DNA of 45,338 bases from an uncultured Psychroflexus sp. (GCA_913062845.1 CAJXVZ010000020.1:1-45338); one strand, 5' to 3'. Positions 33,777-44,811 are shown, counted from the first letter of the stretch. Program-made: numbers and translations. The notes: generated by a model from the letters alone, not told the origin.

Positions 33777-36700
33777 TTGGAAAACTCATCATTTTATATC
33801 TACGATGCTTCTGCCGGTTCGGGTAAAACTTTTACTATAACCAAGGAATACTTAAAAATTCTACTTACCCAAAATCAAAGCTTTGCTTTTCAAAACATTT
33901 TGGCCATAACCTTCACCAACAAAGCGGCAGCTGAAATGAAACACAGAATCGTTGAGGCTTTAAAGTATTTTTCAGGCCTGGACTTAACACAGGATCACAG
34001 GAGTTTATTAGAAAAAGTGTGTGAAGAAACGAGTCTGACACCGGAGGAAGTTCAGCAAAAAAGTCTTCGGGTTTTAAAATATCTCATACCCAACTATTCA
34101 AACTTTGAAGTATCTACAATAGATAGTTTTAACCATAGAATAATCAGAACCTTTGCTAAAGATTTAAAGCTATCGCAGAACTTTGAAGTAGAGCTGGATC
34201 ATCAACAATACATTGACAAAGCCATAGAAAAGCTCATTGATGAAGTTGGCGAAGATGAAGAACTGACTTCCTGGCTCATTGAATTCATAAGCTATAAAAT
34301 AAACAACAATAAAAGCGGAAATATTCAAAAAGACCTTACAAATTATGCCGAGCTTCTCGTAAATGAGAAAAATTTTGAGGCCATTGATAAGATAAAAAGC
34401 ATTGAACTTAAAGATCTGAAAAAGATAAAGTACAAAATCATTGAGTACCAAAACAAAATAAAGAGGGATTTGAAAAGAATTGCTCTTCAGTTTTTTGAAT
34501 TGATTGAAAAACATGATGTGGCTCCAAATGATTTCAAAGGCAACTATATTTCCAAATATTTCAATAATATTATTGAAAATGAAAAAATCCTTAGTGAATT
34601 TGGATCCAACTGGCATGATATTGAAAATACTGAGCTCTACAACAAGAGTACTAAAGATGAGTTGAAAAGGTCTATAGACAGCATCAGACCTGAAATTGAA
34701 AGTTTATTTTTAGAATCCAAGTCAAAAAGTCTTGAATACCACCTTTCAGACAGGGTTTTAAAAAACTTTGTGCCGCTCGCTATGATCAGAGAAGTACAGA
34801 TGCACCTCAATACCATAAAAGAAGAAAGTGAAATCTTGTTTGTGAATGACTTCAATAGAATTATCAGCAAAGAAATCAAAGACCAGCCTGTGCCTTACAT
34901 TTATGAAAGATTGGGAGAAAAGTTCAGACACTATTTTATTGATGAATTCCAGGACACTTCAACTTTACAATGGAACAATTTGATTCCCCTTGTAGACAAT
35001 GCAATTACAGGTGAGCACACAGACAACACAAAAGGTAGTCTTTTTCTGGTTGGCGATGTCAAGCAGTCTATTTATGAGTGGCGTGGTGGCGATCCTAAAC
35101 AATTTTTAGACCTGTCCCAACACCGAAAAAATCCTTTCAGTATAAATGCCACTAAAAATGTTTTGGAGGATAATTGGAGAAGTGCTAAGGAAATTGTTTC
35201 TTTCAACAATGCATTTTTTGAATTTGCAAGTCGAAAACTCAGCAATCCGGATCATTCAGAATTGTTTAATAACGTCGCTCAAAATGAAAAAAACGAAGGT
35301 GGTTATGTTGAAATCAACTTTCTGCCCGAAATCGATAATAAAGATGAAAAACTGGCGCACCAGATAAATGTGCTTAAAAATATTATCCAGGAAAATGTTG
35401 ATAATGGTTTTACATTAGACGAAATCTGCATTTTGGTAAGAAAGAATAAAGATGGCATAAAGATTTCGGAAGCTTTCAACAACCTTGAAAATCCTATTCC
35501 GGTTGTATCTCAGGAATCTTTGTTGATTAATTCAGATGCTAAAGTTCAGCTATTGGTTAAATTTTTGATCTTTATTCAAGAAAACACAGAAGAATCCTTC
35601 GTAAATTTCATATTACTCTGGGATAATAATTATAACATCCCATCCGACTTTAGAGAACTAAAAACCATAAAAAATAAAAAACTTGAGGAACTTATCAAGT
35701 ATTTAAAAAATAAAGGTATCAACTTTAACCTTAGTTATTTTAATAAATTATCGCTTTATGATAAGTTAGAGTATGCTTTAAGGGTAATAGGAATAAGTCA
35801 GGAAGCCAATGCATACATACAGTTTTTTCTTGATGAAGCATTTGAATTTGCAAAATCAAAATCAAATGATCTTGAAGACTTTCTGGACTATTGGGAAGAA
35901 AAAAAAGGCAGCAAAAGTATTACCGGCTCAGAAGACACGGAGGCTGTTAAGATCATGACCGTGCACAAAAGCAAGGGTCTGGAGTTTCCAGTAGTGATTT
36001 TGGCAGATGCTAATGGAATTCTTGCTGACCTAAGACATGCTGAAGACTGGATTGGATTGAATGAATCTGACTATGGCATACCTTTTTTCTACAGTTCAAT
36101 ATCAAAAAGTATACGTCATTTAAGCCCGCAGACTGAGGAAATTTACCTTAAAAATACGAGCAAGCAGGAGCTCGCCAGTATGAATACAGCATACGTAGCT
36201 ATGACGAGACCGGTAGAACACTTATACATTCTTTCTCAGCCCATTACGCATTCAAAAGACTACAGTTTTGAACTGCTTCTAAAAGATTTTTTGATAAACA
36301 AAGGCATTTATGATGAGGAAAGTAATAAGTATAATTTTGGAATAAAAACATCAAAAGATGTCAGCAATAAATCACTTGAAAAAGATGAAGCAGCTTTTCT
36401 TTCATTTGACATCCAAAGATTTTACGACACACTTACAGCGAACGAAACTATAACAAAGTCTGACAATATTGAGCAGATATATGGTGAAAAAGTCCATGAA
36501 ATCCTGCAAAAGATAAAACGCAGAGATGATATCAAAAAAATTGATGCCGATGATGAGACACGGCTGAAGGTGATTGAAGTCTTAGAGCATTCTGAACTCA
36601 GTGATTATTTTAAAAACCATTGGTCCGTCTACAATGAGATGGATCTGGTTGATAATGGTGAATTACTTCGTCCGGACAGGGTGTGCATTAAAGATGATGA

Positions 36701-36854
36701 TGCTGTAATTATTGACTACAAAACAGGCATAGAAAGAGAGAGCCACTTAAACCAATTAACAAGATATAAAGTCGCCTTAGAGGCTATGGGATTTTCAATA
36801 AAATCAGCATTTTTAGTGTATATTCGCAAAAATATTTACATTAAGACCTTATAA
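33777..36854 (+). CDS. addA: AddA-like UvrD-family helicase with C-terminal nuclease
   Basis: 1025 aa. Superfamily 1A helicase that, with an AddB-like partner, resects double-strand breaks for recombination. Walker [10 protein letters not shown] (10-18), motif Ia [11 protein letters not shown], motif [12 protein letters not shown], motif [19 protein letters not shown], motif [11 protein letters not shown], motif [13 protein letters not shown], motif VI AYVAMTR. The C-terminus has a PD-(D/E)xK nuclease: [11 protein letters not shown], then RPDRV and IDYKTG, then HLNQLTRYK. The start must be the TTG at 33777: a TAA stop lies immediately before it and Walker A begins at residue 10. It is followed by kbl after 10 bp. 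The AddB-like partner is three genes downstream. Confidence 0.88.
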   Translation: MENSSFYIYDASAGSGKTFTITKEYLKILLTQNQSFAFQNILAITFTNKAAAEMKHRIVEALKYFSGLDLTQDHRSLLEKVCEETSLTPEEVQQKSLRVLKYLIPNYSNFEVSTIDSFNHRIIRTFAKDLKLSQNFEVELDHQQYIDKAIEKLIDEVGEDEELTSWLIEFISYKINNNKSGNIQKDLTNYAELLVNEKNFEAIDKIKSIELKDLKKIKYKIIEYQNKIKRDLKRIALQFFELIEKHDVAPNDFKGNYISKYFNNIIENEKILSEFGSNWHDIENTELYNKSTKDELKRSIDSIRPEIESLFLESKSKSLEYHLSDRVLKNFVPLAMIREVQMHLNTIKEESEILFVNDFNRIISKEIKDQPVPYIYERLGEKFRHYFIDEFQDTSTLQWNNLIPLVDNAITGEHTDNTKGSLFLVGDVKQSIYEWRGGDPKQFLDLSQHRKNPFSINATKNVLEDNWRSAKEIVSFNNAFFEFASRKLSNPDHSELFNNVAQNEKNEGGYVEINFLPEIDNKDEKLAHQINVLKNIIQENVDNGFTLDEICILVRKNKDGIKISEAFNNLENPIPVVSQESLLINSDAKVQLLVKFLIFIQENTEESFVNFILLWDNNYNIPSDFRELKTIKNKKLEELIKYLKNKGINFNLSYFNKLSLYDKLEYALRVIGISQEANAYIQFFLDEAFEFAKSKSNDLEDFLDYWEEKKGSKSITGSEDTEAVKIMTVHKSKGLEFPVVILADANGILADLRHAEDWIGLNESDYGIPFFYSSISKSIRHLSPQTEEIYLKNTSKQELASMNTAYVAMTRPVEHLYILSQPITHSKDYSFELLLKDFLINKGIYDEESNKYNFGIKTSKDVSNKSLEKDEAAFLSFDIQRFYDTLTANETITKSDNIEQIYGEKVHEILQKIKRRDDIKKIDADDETRLKVIEVLEHSELSDYFKNHWSVYNEMDLVDNGELLRPDRVCIKDDDAVIIDYKTGIERESHLNQLTRYKVALEAMGFSIKSAFLVYIRKNIYIKTL

Positions 36855-36864
36855 AATATCATAT

Positions 36865-38061
36865 ATGTTTTCAGATAAATTAAAAGTTCAATTGGAAAAC
36901 GAAATTTCCAATATAAAAGAAGAAGGATTATTTAAAAAAGAAAGAATAATCACTTCTCCACAGGGTGCAGAAATAACCTTGGACAATGGGAAAAAAGTTT
37001 TGAATTTTTGTGCTAATAACTATTTAGGCTTATCTTCTCATCCAGAAGTCATTCAGGCTGCAAAAGACACCCTGGACTCTCATGGTTTTGGCATGTCCAG
37101 TGTTAGGTTTATTTGCGGTACTCAGGATATCCATAAGAAACTAGAACATACTATTGCCGATTTTTACGGGACCGAAGATACAATTTTGTATGCTGCATGT
37201 TTTGATGCGAACGGTGGTGTATTCGAACCCCTGTTAACTAAAGAAGATGCCATAATAAGCGATTCTTTAAACCATGCCTCGATCATAGATGGTGTACGTT
37301 TGTGTAAAGCTGCGAGATACAGATATGCCAATGGTGATATGGCCGATTTGGAGAAACAACTACAGGAGGCAGATAAGAACGGTGCCAGACACAAGCTCAT
37401 TGTAACTGATGGTGTTTTTTCTATGGATGGTCTTGTAGCTCCTCTTGATGACATATGCGATCTAGCAGACAAATATGAGGCCCTTGTAATGATCGATGAA
37501 TGCCATGCAACCGGATTTATTGGGCAAAACGGAATAGGTACGCCAGAAGTTAAAGATGTTCTTGGAAGAGTTGATATTATAACCGGGACATTAGGAAAAG
37601 CCCTTGGTGGCGCAATGGGAGGCTATACTACTGGGCAAAAAGATTTGATCGAATTACTAAGACAAAGGTCCAGACCTTACCTCTTTTCTAACTCGCTAGC
37701 TCCTGCTATAGTAGGCGCTTCTCTAAAAGTTTTTGAACTTTTAAATAAGGACAACAGCCTTAGAGATAAACTTGAAGAAAATACAAATTACTTCAAGAAA
37801 GAAATGAAAGCAGCTGGTTTTGATATCATAGATGGAGATTCAGCAATTGTTCCTGTGATGTTGTATGATGCAAAGCTCTCACAGCAAATGGCTGCTGATC
37901 TTTTAGAGGAAGGCATCTATGTTATTGGTTTTTTCTACCCGGTTGTGCCAAAAGAAAAAGCTAGGATAAGGGTACAATTATCAGCTGCTCATGATAAAAA
38001 TCAATTGGATAAAGCTGTAAACGCCTTTATCAGGGTAGGCAAGAAACTTAAAGTTATTTAA
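36865..38061 (+). CDS. kbl: Glycine C-acetyltransferase (2-amino-3-ketobutyrate CoA ligase)
   Basis: 398 aa, fold type I PLP enzyme of the alpha-oxoamine synthase family. It condenses glycine with acetyl-CoA or, in reverse, cleaves 2-amino-3-oxobutyrate from threonine breakdown. Visible: [44 protein letters not shown] (Asp contacting the PLP nitrogen), and [16 protein letters not shown] with the Schiff-base lysine. Length equals E. coli Kbl. No threonine dehydrogenase gene is adjacent. It follows the AddA-like gene by 10 bp and is likely co-transcribed with it. Confidence 0.92.
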   Translation: MFSDKLKVQLENEISNIKEEGLFKKERIITSPQGAEITLDNGKKVLNFCANNYLGLSSHPEVIQAAKDTLDSHGFGMSSVRFICGTQDIHKKLEHTIADFYGTEDTILYAACFDANGGVFEPLLTKEDAIISDSLNHASIIDGVRLCKAARYRYANGDMADLEKQLQEADKNGARHKLIVTDGVFSMDGLVAPLDDICDLADKYEALVMIDECHATGFIGQNGIGTPEVKDVLGRVDIITGTLGKALGGAMGGYTTGQKDLIELLRQRSRPYLFSNSLAPAIVGASLKVFELLNKDNSLRDKLEENTNYFKKEMKAAGFDIIDGDSAIVPVMLYDAKLSQQMAADLLEEGIYVIGFFYPVVPKEKARIRVQLSAAHDKNQLDKAVNAFIRVGKKLKVI

Positions 38062-38081
38062 GCATTCTGATGAAATTAATG

Positions 38082-38099
38082 TTACATTTGCAAATGTAA
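38082..38099. promoter_or_regulatory. Palindromic promoter element upstream of the OmpA gene
   Basis: TTACATTTGCAAATGTAA is a perfect 18-bp palindrome. Its left half contains TACATTTG (38083-38090), a consensus -7 box placed about 30 bp before the ATG; its right half carries the same box on the other strand. It may be a promoter, a bound operator, or both. Confidence 0.55.
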
Positions 38100-38119
38100 T
38101 TTGTAAAATTATTATTGAT

Positions 38120-39499
38120 ATGAAATATTTTAGCAAAATATTGTTTTTGACAATCCTTGTTTTTGGATTGACAAATACACAGGCTCAGGACGAAAACAAT
38201 CCCTGGTCAGTTTTTATTGGAACTAATGCCGTGGACTTTTATCCGACTGGTGCAGATATAGTAACACCAGACGGTAGGATTGCTTCTTCAAGTTTTGGTG
38301 AAGATCTATTCTTTGAAACTGGTAACTGGAATTATATCACTTCCATTTCAAGTGTTGGCGTCACAAGATATATAGGTGATGGTATCAGCTTTGAGCTTTC
38401 AGGTTCCATTAACAGAATAGACAGACTAGGACAGGTTGAAGCAGACCGACTAAGCTGGTTTAATATTGACGGAACTATTCAATATAACTTTAAAGACATT
38501 ATAAATACTGGATGGTTTGATCCTTATGCTGGTATTGGTCTTGGTTATTTTTCACTAGACGAGAACGGAGCTGGCACTTTCAATACAAACTTAGGGGTGA
38601 ACTTTTGGCTTAGTGACCAATTTGCTTTGACTGTTGATACTTCCTACAAAGCTGCTTTCGAGGCACCTGATTTTGATCTTTTTCAACACAGAATCGGTGT
38701 TAAATTTTCATTCGGAGGAAAAGATACAGATGGAGATGGTGTTTATGATAAGTATGATGAGTGCGTAGATACGCCAGGTCTGGAAGAATTCAATGGATGC
38801 CCTGATGGCGATGGCGATGGTATTCCTGATAAGGATGATGCCTGTCCTGATACTGCTGGCAGTGCTGAATTTAACGGCTGTGCCGACTCAGACGGTGATG
38901 GTATAGATGACACTAAAGACGAGTGCCCGAACGAGGCTGGTTCAGCAGAAAATCAAGGCTGTCCTGATGCTGATAAAGATGGTTTAATTGACAAACTGGA
39001 TGATTGTCCAAATCAGGCTGGTCCTTCAGGAAACAATGGTTGCCCTTGGCCGGATACAGATGGCGATGGGGTATTGGATAAAGATGACGAATGTCCTGAT
39101 GTTGCCGGTATTACGGATAATAATGGTTGTCCAAAAGTTACCGAAGAGGTACAAAAAGAACTTAATGAATATGCCAAAACAGTAAATTTCGCTACTGGAA
39201 AATCTGAAATCACCGAAGATTCCCAGGAAGCTTTAGCTGCAATTTTAAACATTCTGGCTGAATATCCTAATGCCAGATTTTCTGTTGAAGGACACACAGA
39301 TAGTGTTGGAAGAGCAGAAAGTAATAAAAAGTTATCTGAATCCCGTGCACAGGCTGTTTACGAATACCTAACCTCAAATGGTGTAGATAGCGATAGATTG
39401 GAAGTTATGGGATACGGAGAAGAAAAACCAATTGCGGACAATAGCACTAGAGCTGGTAGAGCACAAAACAGAAGAGTTGAAATCAATTTGATGAAATAA
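38120..39499 (+). CDS. OmpA-family outer-membrane protein with TSP3 calcium-binding repeats
   Basis: 459 aa. Signal peptide about 1-22 (ending NTQAQ); N-terminal beta-barrel (about 25-200); five thrombospondin type 3 repeats (about 205-340), each of form D-x-D-x-D-G-(V/I)-x-D-x-x-D-x-C...GCP, which should bind calcium and stiffen a stalk; C-terminal OmpA peptidoglycan-binding domain (about 350-459) with [23 protein letters not shown], and the NRRVEI ending with the conserved Asp and Arg positions. It links outer membrane to cell wall. Own promoter upstream and terminator downstream, so probably highly expressed and independent of the DNA-repair genes on either side. Confidence 0.93.
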   Translation: MKYFSKILFLTILVFGLTNTQAQDENNPWSVFIGTNAVDFYPTGADIVTPDGRIASSSFGEDLFFETGNWNYITSISSVGVTRYIGDGISFELSGSINRIDRLGQVEADRLSWFNIDGTIQYNFKDIINTGWFDPYAGIGLGYFSLDENGAGTFNTNLGVNFWLSDQFALTVDTSYKAAFEAPDFDLFQHRIGVKFSFGGKDTDGDGVYDKYDECVDTPGLEEFNGCPDGDGDGIPDKDDACPDTAGSAEFNGCADSDGDGIDDTKDECPNEAGSAENQGCPDADKDGLIDKLDDCPNQAGPSGNNGCPWPDTDGDGVLDKDDECPDVAGITDNNGCPKVTEEVQKELNEYAKTVNFATGKSEITEDSQEALAAILNILAEYPNARFSVEGHTDSVGRAESNKKLSESRAQAVYEYLTSNGVDSDRLEVMGYGEEKPIADNSTRAGRAQNRRVEINLMK

Positions 39500-39523
39500 T
39501 TTTTTAAAAAATAAGATTTAAAG

Positions 39524-39556
39524 ACCGCCTCAATTGAGTCGGTTTTTTTTATTTTT
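39524..39556 (+). terminator. Rho-independent terminator after the OmpA gene
   Basis: ACCG-C-CTC-AATT-GAG-T-CGGT hairpin (one mismatch) followed by eight T, A and five T. It ends 5 bp before the ATG of the AddB-like gene, leaving no room for a separate promoter between them. Confidence 0.85.
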
Positions 39557-39561
39557 AAACT

Positions 39562-42228
39562 ATGCAAAAGTTTTTAGACAGGTTTGTAGAATACTATGTA
39601 AATGATTATAAAAATGCAGCAAACAAAACGCTGGTTGTATTGCCAAGTAAACGTGCTGCTGCGGCATTGAGAACTGCTTTCACCAGGCAAAAGAATACAA
39701 TTTGGCTTCCTGAAATTATTGATATTGTGAGCTTTATTGAAAGGCTGTCCGGTCTTGAAATTTTGAATAAACAAGCGTTGCTTTTGCGTTTATTCCACAT
39801 AAATAACAGCATGAAGGGAGACGATGAGAGCTTTGAATCTTTTTATGGATGGGGTTCTACCCTACTATCAGATTTCAATGAAATTGACAGGTTTTTAATA
39901 GATACCGATGGTTTTTTTGAACACCACAAGGCCCTTAAAGAATTATATTATTTTGGAGAGCATAAAACGGACCTTATAAAATCCTATATCGCCTTTTGGG
40001 AAAGGCTGCCACATTTGTATAAGAAATTTAAAACCTTACTTTTAAAAGATCACAAGGCCTATCAGGGTCTGGCATACAGGCAGGCCTGTGAAAAAACAGA
40101 AAATTTACAATTTGATCAAAATTTACTTTTCATAGGTTTTAATGCCTTAAACAAAGCCGAAGAAAAAATATTTGAAACTTTTCTTAAAGAAGGGAAAGCT
40201 AAGATAGCATGGGATATTGATCAGGATTTTCTCGAAGAAAAACATCATCCAGCAAACCGTTTTATAAAAAAATACCTGTCTGCCTGGGACAAATACAAAG
40301 ATCATTTTATAAATCTGGAGACGGTTAATGCGTATGAAAAGACAGTCAACATCGTTCCTACACCTAAAAACGTTGGACAGGCAAAAGCTGTTGCATCCAT
40401 TCTGAATGATTTTGATCCTCAGCAGATCCAAAATACTGCTATTGTATTAAATGATGAAAATCTTATAAGCCCCATCCTGAACAGTGTACCTGATAATATT
40501 AAGGATGTAAACATAACAATGGGGATACCTCTTAGCCAGACACCTTTTGCCCATTTTTTTGAAAAACTTTTTTCATTCCAAAAAGAGGCAAAAAATAAAA
40601 TTAAATACAGCTTTTTAAAATCTATCTTAAATTCAGATGCATTAAATTTCATCGATCTAAAAGAAAAAGAGCAAATTCTTTATTACTTTGAGTCAAATAG
40701 AATAAACCATATAGATTTTGATGAACTACAAAACCTCATCAAAAACAATCCGTCGGTTGAAAAGCTTACTGCATGTTTTAAGATATTTGACAATCCAATT
40801 CATTTTTTGGATTCAATTCAGGAATTGATCCATGGACTTTTACAAATTGATAATCAGTCTCCGTTTTTGCTCAGCTATCAATACCTCTTTACACAATTAT
40901 CGGCCATTCTAAGACAGGAAGACAAACTAAATATCACCGCCGCACTTTTATTGTTCAGAGATATGCAAAATGAGCAAAAGCTGAGCTTTAAAGGTTCTAA
41001 AACAACTGGAATCCAGGTCATGGGTATGCTGGAAACACGGCTCCTGGATTTTGAAAATGTAATAATGACCTCCGTTAACGAGGGTATTCTTCCTTCAGGA
41101 AAAAGTGATCATAGTTATATCACATACAGTTTAAAAAAAGATTACGGCTTACCAACGCATACCGAAAAAGACGCCATATATGCCTATCACTTTTTCAGGT
41201 TACTTCAACGTACCAAAAATTGTTTTTTAATTTACGACAATGATCAAACAGGCTTCAATAAGGGCGATAAAAGCAGGTTCATAACATATCTGGAGGTTTT
41301 CAGAAAGCCTGAAATTAATATTTACAACGCCCCTTTTGCCTTGAATACGTCATTAAAAAAAAGAGATCTAATCGAGATTAAAAAAAACAAAGACATTATG
41401 GTTCAACTCAATGCGCTTGCCGAAATTGGATTCTCGCCAACAGCATTGACAACTTATATTTCAAATCCGATAAGGTTTTACAAAAAATATATATTGAGAG
41501 TTGAAGAGGAAAAAGGTGTTAATGATGTTATAGATGCAAGAGATTTTGGTTCAGTTGTACACAATACCCTTGAAGATTTGTACAAAAATAATAGTACACT
41601 CACCACTGATAAGATTGATGTATTTGAAAAAAATTTTGAAAAGCGGTTAAAAGACAATTACAGTGAATTTTACGCGAGCGAAGAATATCAAAAGGGTCAA
41701 AACCGTATACAATATGAAATTGCTAGATCTTATATCCAACGGTTTCTGGAAATAGAGAAAAACAAACTCCAAAGACATCGTATAGAAATACTGGAAATCG
41801 AAAAGGATCTTGAGACTACGATTTCAACTTCAAAACTTGAAGTTAAGCTGAAAGGAAAGATAGACCGGATAGACAAATGTGACGGTAACTTAAGAATTAT
41901 AGATCTTAAAACAGGTTTTACGAATACCTCAGACCTAAAGTTTGAAGATTTTGAAGAAATTGTATCCGACGAAGAAAAGGCAAAAATATTTCAAACTTTA
42001 TTTTATGCCTATTTAATGCACAAAAATTTTGATTATACAGAAATGCAGGCCGGGATAATCAGCTTTAAAAATTTAGGAAGTTGGTTTATGCCTGTCAAAC
42101 ATCATAAAAGTAATTTGATAGATACAACTTTTTTAGAAGCATTTGAAAATAAGCTTATAGAACTGATTACTGAAATTCTAAGTCCGAATATACCATTCCT
42201 CGAAAAAGAAAGTATTTTTGAATCATGA
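39562..42228 (+). CDS. addB: AddB-like PD-(D/E)xK nuclease / inactive helicase
   Basis: 888 aa. The N-terminal region (TLVVLPSKRAAAALRTAF) aligns with the start of the AddB helicase-like fold but lacks a GxGKT Walker A, as expected for the non-motor subunit. VMGMLETRLLDFENVIMTSVNEGILPS (about 490-515) is the helicase-like motif region. The C-terminus is a RecB-type nuclease: ARDFGSVVHNTLEDLY, KGKIDRIDK, LRIIDLKTGF, KIFQTLFYAYL. The Cys that begins the iron-sulfur cluster of classical AddB/Cas4 nucleases (xxCPxxF) is Asn here (ISNPIRFYKKY) and no matching Cys set is visible at the end. It overlaps recJ by 4 bp (ATGA). Its promoter is unclear because an OmpA terminator ends just before the ATG. 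Confidence 0.82.
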   Translation: MQKFLDRFVEYYVNDYKNAANKTLVVLPSKRAAAALRTAFTRQKNTIWLPEIIDIVSFIERLSGLEILNKQALLLRLFHINNSMKGDDESFESFYGWGSTLLSDFNEIDRFLIDTDGFFEHHKALKELYYFGEHKTDLIKSYIAFWERLPHLYKKFKTLLLKDHKAYQGLAYRQACEKTENLQFDQNLLFIGFNALNKAEEKIFETFLKEGKAKIAWDIDQDFLEEKHHPANRFIKKYLSAWDKYKDHFINLETVNAYEKTVNIVPTPKNVGQAKAVASILNDFDPQQIQNTAIVLNDENLISPILNSVPDNIKDVNITMGIPLSQTPFAHFFEKLFSFQKEAKNKIKYSFLKSILNSDALNFIDLKEKEQILYYFESNRINHIDFDELQNLIKNNPSVEKLTACFKIFDNPIHFLDSIQELIHGLLQIDNQSPFLLSYQYLFTQLSAILRQEDKLNITAALLLFRDMQNEQKLSFKGSKTTGIQVMGMLETRLLDFENVIMTSVNEGILPSGKSDHSYITYSLKKDYGLPTHTEKDAIYAYHFFRLLQRTKNCFLIYDNDQTGFNKGDKSRFITYLEVFRKPEINIYNAPFALNTSLKKRDLIEIKKNKDIMVQLNALAEIGFSPTALTTYISNPIRFYKKYILRVEEEKGVNDVIDARDFGSVVHNTLEDLYKNNSTLTTDKIDVFEKNFEKRLKDNYSEFYASEEYQKGQNRIQYEIARSYIQRFLEIEKNKLQRHRIEILEIEKDLETTISTSKLEVKLKGKIDRIDKCDGNLRIIDLKTGFTNTSDLKFEDFEEIVSDEEKAKIFQTLFYAYLMHKNFDYTEMQAGIISFKNLGSWFMPVKHHKSNLIDTTFLEAFENKLIELITEILSPNIPFLEKESIFES

Positions 42229-43928
42229 TTTGGGAAGAAATTGAAAAACCAGATAAAAAGAATGTAGTAGACCTGATGTCTGCTATTAATGTCTCGAGAC
42301 CTATAGCAGAGTTATTGGTGCAAAGAGATATTCTCGATTATGATGCGGCCAAGGCTTTTTTCAGACCAAATCTTGATAATCTTCATGACCCTTTTTTAAT
42401 GAAAGACATGAAAAAAGCGGTTGAGCGAATAGAAGAAGCACTTGAGAGTGGTGAAAAAATACTTATTTATGGTGACTACGATGTAGATGGTACTACAAGC
42501 GTAGCACTGGTTTACAGCTATTTCAAAGATATGAATGCCGATTGTCTGGCTTATGTGCCCGACAGATACAAGGAAGGCTATGGCTTATCCTTTCAGGGTA
42601 TTGACCATGCAGAAAAAAAAAATGTAAGTTTGGTAATCTGCCTGGATTGTGGTATTAAAGCCATGGATAAGGTAGAGTATGCCGCGTCCAAAAATATTGA
42701 TATTATTATATGTGATCACCACAGACCGGGTTCTAAAATACCAAAGGCAGTGGCTGTCTTGGACCCTAAACAAGATGATTGTAATTATCCTTACAAAGAA
42801 CTTTGTGGATGTGGAATAGGTTTTAAACTGATTCATGCTTTACATAAGAATAATAACAGGCCTTTCGAAGAATTATTACCTTATTTGGACTTGGTTGTCA
42901 CAGCCATAGGATCAGATATTGTTCCAATTACCGGCGAAAACAGAATACTTGCCTACCATGGCCTGAAAATTTTGAACGATAACCCCAGACCAGGCTTCAA
43001 AGCCTTGATGAGCATGGTCAAAAAAGATGATTTCAATATAACTGATGTCGTATTTATTATTGGTCCAAGGATAAATGCTGCCGGCAGGATGGAACACGGA
43101 CTTGAAGCTGTAAATCTATTAATTGAAAAAGACCAGAATACAGCCAATGAAAAAGCAAAAGCCATTGAAGCTTATAATCTTGACAGACGGACGACAGATC
43201 AGAATATAACCCTTGAAGCACTTAAACAAATTAAGTCGTTAAAAGAAGAAAAGACCAAAACAACAGTAGTTTATAACGAATCCTGGCATAAAGGTGTTAT
43301 AGGTATTGTGGCGTCTCGACTCACTGAAACCTATTACAGACCAACGCTGGTATTCACTAAAAGTGGAGATTATCTTGCGGCATCTGCAAGATCTGTTTTG
43401 GGCTTCGATATTTATAATGCATTAGAAGCATCATCAGAATATATTGAACAATTTGGTGGCCATAAATACGCTGCCGGTCTCACCATAAAAGAAGAAAATT
43501 ACAGCCGCTTCAGAAAAAAGTTCGAAGAGGTCGTTTCCGACCAAATAGAAGACCATCAACTTGTTCAAAAACAAATTTATGACAGCGAAATAAAGTTGAA
43601 TGACATTACTCCTAAGTTTTTCAGGATACTAAAACAATTTGGCCCTTTTGGCCCGAAGAACATGAATCCGGTCTTCAGGATAAACGCACTTCAGGATACA
43701 GGCTTTGCAAAAGCAGTGGGTAAAGAAAATGAGCATTTGAAGTGTAAATTATTTAAAAATGAAGAATCCTTAAAAATTGACGGTATAGGATTTAATCTTG
43801 GTCATAAAATAGACCTTCTAAAAAATAAACAAAAAGTAGATGTCATATGCGCAATAGATGAAAATTTTTGGAATGGCCAAATAAGTCTCCAATTGAAAAT
43901 CAAAGATCTGAAGCTGCATTCCGCTTAA
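42225..43928 (+). CDS. recJ: Single-stranded-DNA-specific exonuclease RecJ
   Basis: 567 aa. 5'-3' exonuclease of the DHH family for recombination and mismatch/base-excision repair. Motifs in order: IYGDYDVDGTTS (metal-binding Asps), CLDCGIKA, ICDHHRPG (the DHH motif), AIGSDIVP, GPRINAAGRMEHGLEA, then the DHHA1 part SWHKGVIGIVASRL and FGGHKYAAGL, and an OB-fold C-terminal domain (about 450-567). The length is that of the family. It overlaps the AddB-like gene, so translation is likely coupled and the two repair nucleases are made together. Confidence 0.96.
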   Translation: MIWEEIEKPDKKNVVDLMSAINVSRPIAELLVQRDILDYDAAKAFFRPNLDNLHDPFLMKDMKKAVERIEEALESGEKILIYGDYDVDGTTSVALVYSYFKDMNADCLAYVPDRYKEGYGLSFQGIDHAEKKNVSLVICLDCGIKAMDKVEYAASKNIDIIICDHHRPGSKIPKAVAVLDPKQDDCNYPYKELCGCGIGFKLIHALHKNNNRPFEELLPYLDLVVTAIGSDIVPITGENRILAYHGLKILNDNPRPGFKALMSMVKKDDFNITDVVFIIGPRINAAGRMEHGLEAVNLLIEKDQNTANEKAKAIEAYNLDRRTTDQNITLEALKQIKSLKEEKTKTTVVYNESWHKGVIGIVASRLTETYYRPTLVFTKSGDYLAASARSVLGFDIYNALEASSEYIEQFGGHKYAAGLTIKEENYSRFRKKFEEVVSDQIEDHQLVQKQIYDSEIKLNDITPKFFRILKQFGPFGPKNMNPVFRINALQDTGFAKAVGKENEHLKCKLFKNEESLKIDGIGFNLGHKIDLLKNKQKVDVICAIDENFWNGQISLQLKIKDLKLHSA

Positions 43929-43943
43929 AATTATACATTTTTG

Positions 43944-43951
43944 TAACTTTG
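43944..43951 (+). promoter_or_regulatory. Putative -7 promoter box of the LysE-type gene (TAACTTTG)
   Basis: Exact TAnnTTTG match 17 bases before the ATG at 43969, just after the recJ stop codon. It suggests the transporter can be transcribed apart from recJ. No strong -33 TTTG. Confidence 0.45.
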
Positions 43952-43968
43952 AAGTCCAACCTTCATTG

Positions 43969-44664
43969 ATGCTTGAAGATATTTTTACAGCAATTCCCTT
44001 AGGCGTGTTCCTTTCTTTTATGTTGGGGCCTGTTTTTTTTGTTTTGATAGAGACTGCTGCTATAAAAGGCTTTCGCGCTGCATTGAGTTTTGATATTGGT
44101 GTTTTGATTGCAGATGCGGTTTTTTTATGCATTGCTTATTTCGGCACAAATCCACTGCTTAACCGATTAAAGGATGATCCCGCATTATATATCTTTGGAG
44201 GAACCGTTCTGGTTACCTATGGTATTATAACATTTATAAAGATCAAAAGAACTACACTTACGCCGTCTACTTTTGAATTTCAAAAGCTCAAAAACAGTGA
44301 TTATGCTCAGATTGCTGTAAAAGGATTTCTCCTTAATTTTATTAATATTGGTGTCCTTGGCTTTTGGCTCGGGCTTATTATCATATTTGGTCCAGTGCTT
44401 GAAATGCAGCCAGTGAGACTAGGAACCTTCTTTAGTACGATTTTATTGACTTATCTAACTATTGACATTATAAAGATATTACTTGCTAAAAAATTAAAGA
44501 ATAAATTGACGCCGAGGCGTATTGCTGTATCCAAAAAAGTAATAAGTATCCTTATTATTATTTTTGGTTTTATTTTGATCCTTAGAGGTCTCGTGCCGGA
44601 TCAGGTTTCAAAAATTGAAAAGCAAATGGAAGAAAGCATAAATCTTGATCAGCAACAGACTTAA
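43969..44664 (+). CDS. LysE-family transporter
   Basis: 231 aa from ATG 43969; an in-frame TTG one codon earlier also opens the frame but the ATG is preferred. Six membrane helices. The N-terminal AIPLGVFLSFMLGPVFFVLIETA carries the conserved GP of the LysE/RhtB family, and GFLLNFINIGVLGFWLGLIIIF the second half-repeat. The family exports amino acids and related small molecules; the substrate here is unknown. The hydrophilic C-terminus (Gln/Glu-rich) is short. No terminator was found downstream. Confidence 0.85.
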   Translation: MLEDIFTAIPLGVFLSFMLGPVFFVLIETAAIKGFRAALSFDIGVLIADAVFLCIAYFGTNPLLNRLKDDPALYIFGGTVLVTYGIITFIKIKRTTLTPSTFEFQKLKNSDYAQIAVKGFLLNFINIGVLGFWLGLIIIFGPVLEMQPVRLGTFFSTILLTYLTIDIIKILLAKKLKNKLTPRRIAVSKKVISILIIIFGFILILRGLVPDQVSKIEKQMEESINLDQQQT

Positions 44665-44811
44665 CTAGAAAGCTAAATCTGAAAGACGTTAACTCAAAAC
44701 GAAAAATTGATTTTATTTCAAGTTCTCAATAAGATTTTTTGAAGATTACCTGTAGAACTTTTGTATTGTCAAGCATTTCGAAACATGAGTAGAATCATGT
44801 ATTTCTGCCCT

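Noticed and set aside
38730-39140. Regularly spaced repeats resembling a CRISPR-like array
   Set aside because: The repeats are in-frame thrombospondin type 3 calcium-binding units of the OmpA protein; spacing and variation follow protein constraints.
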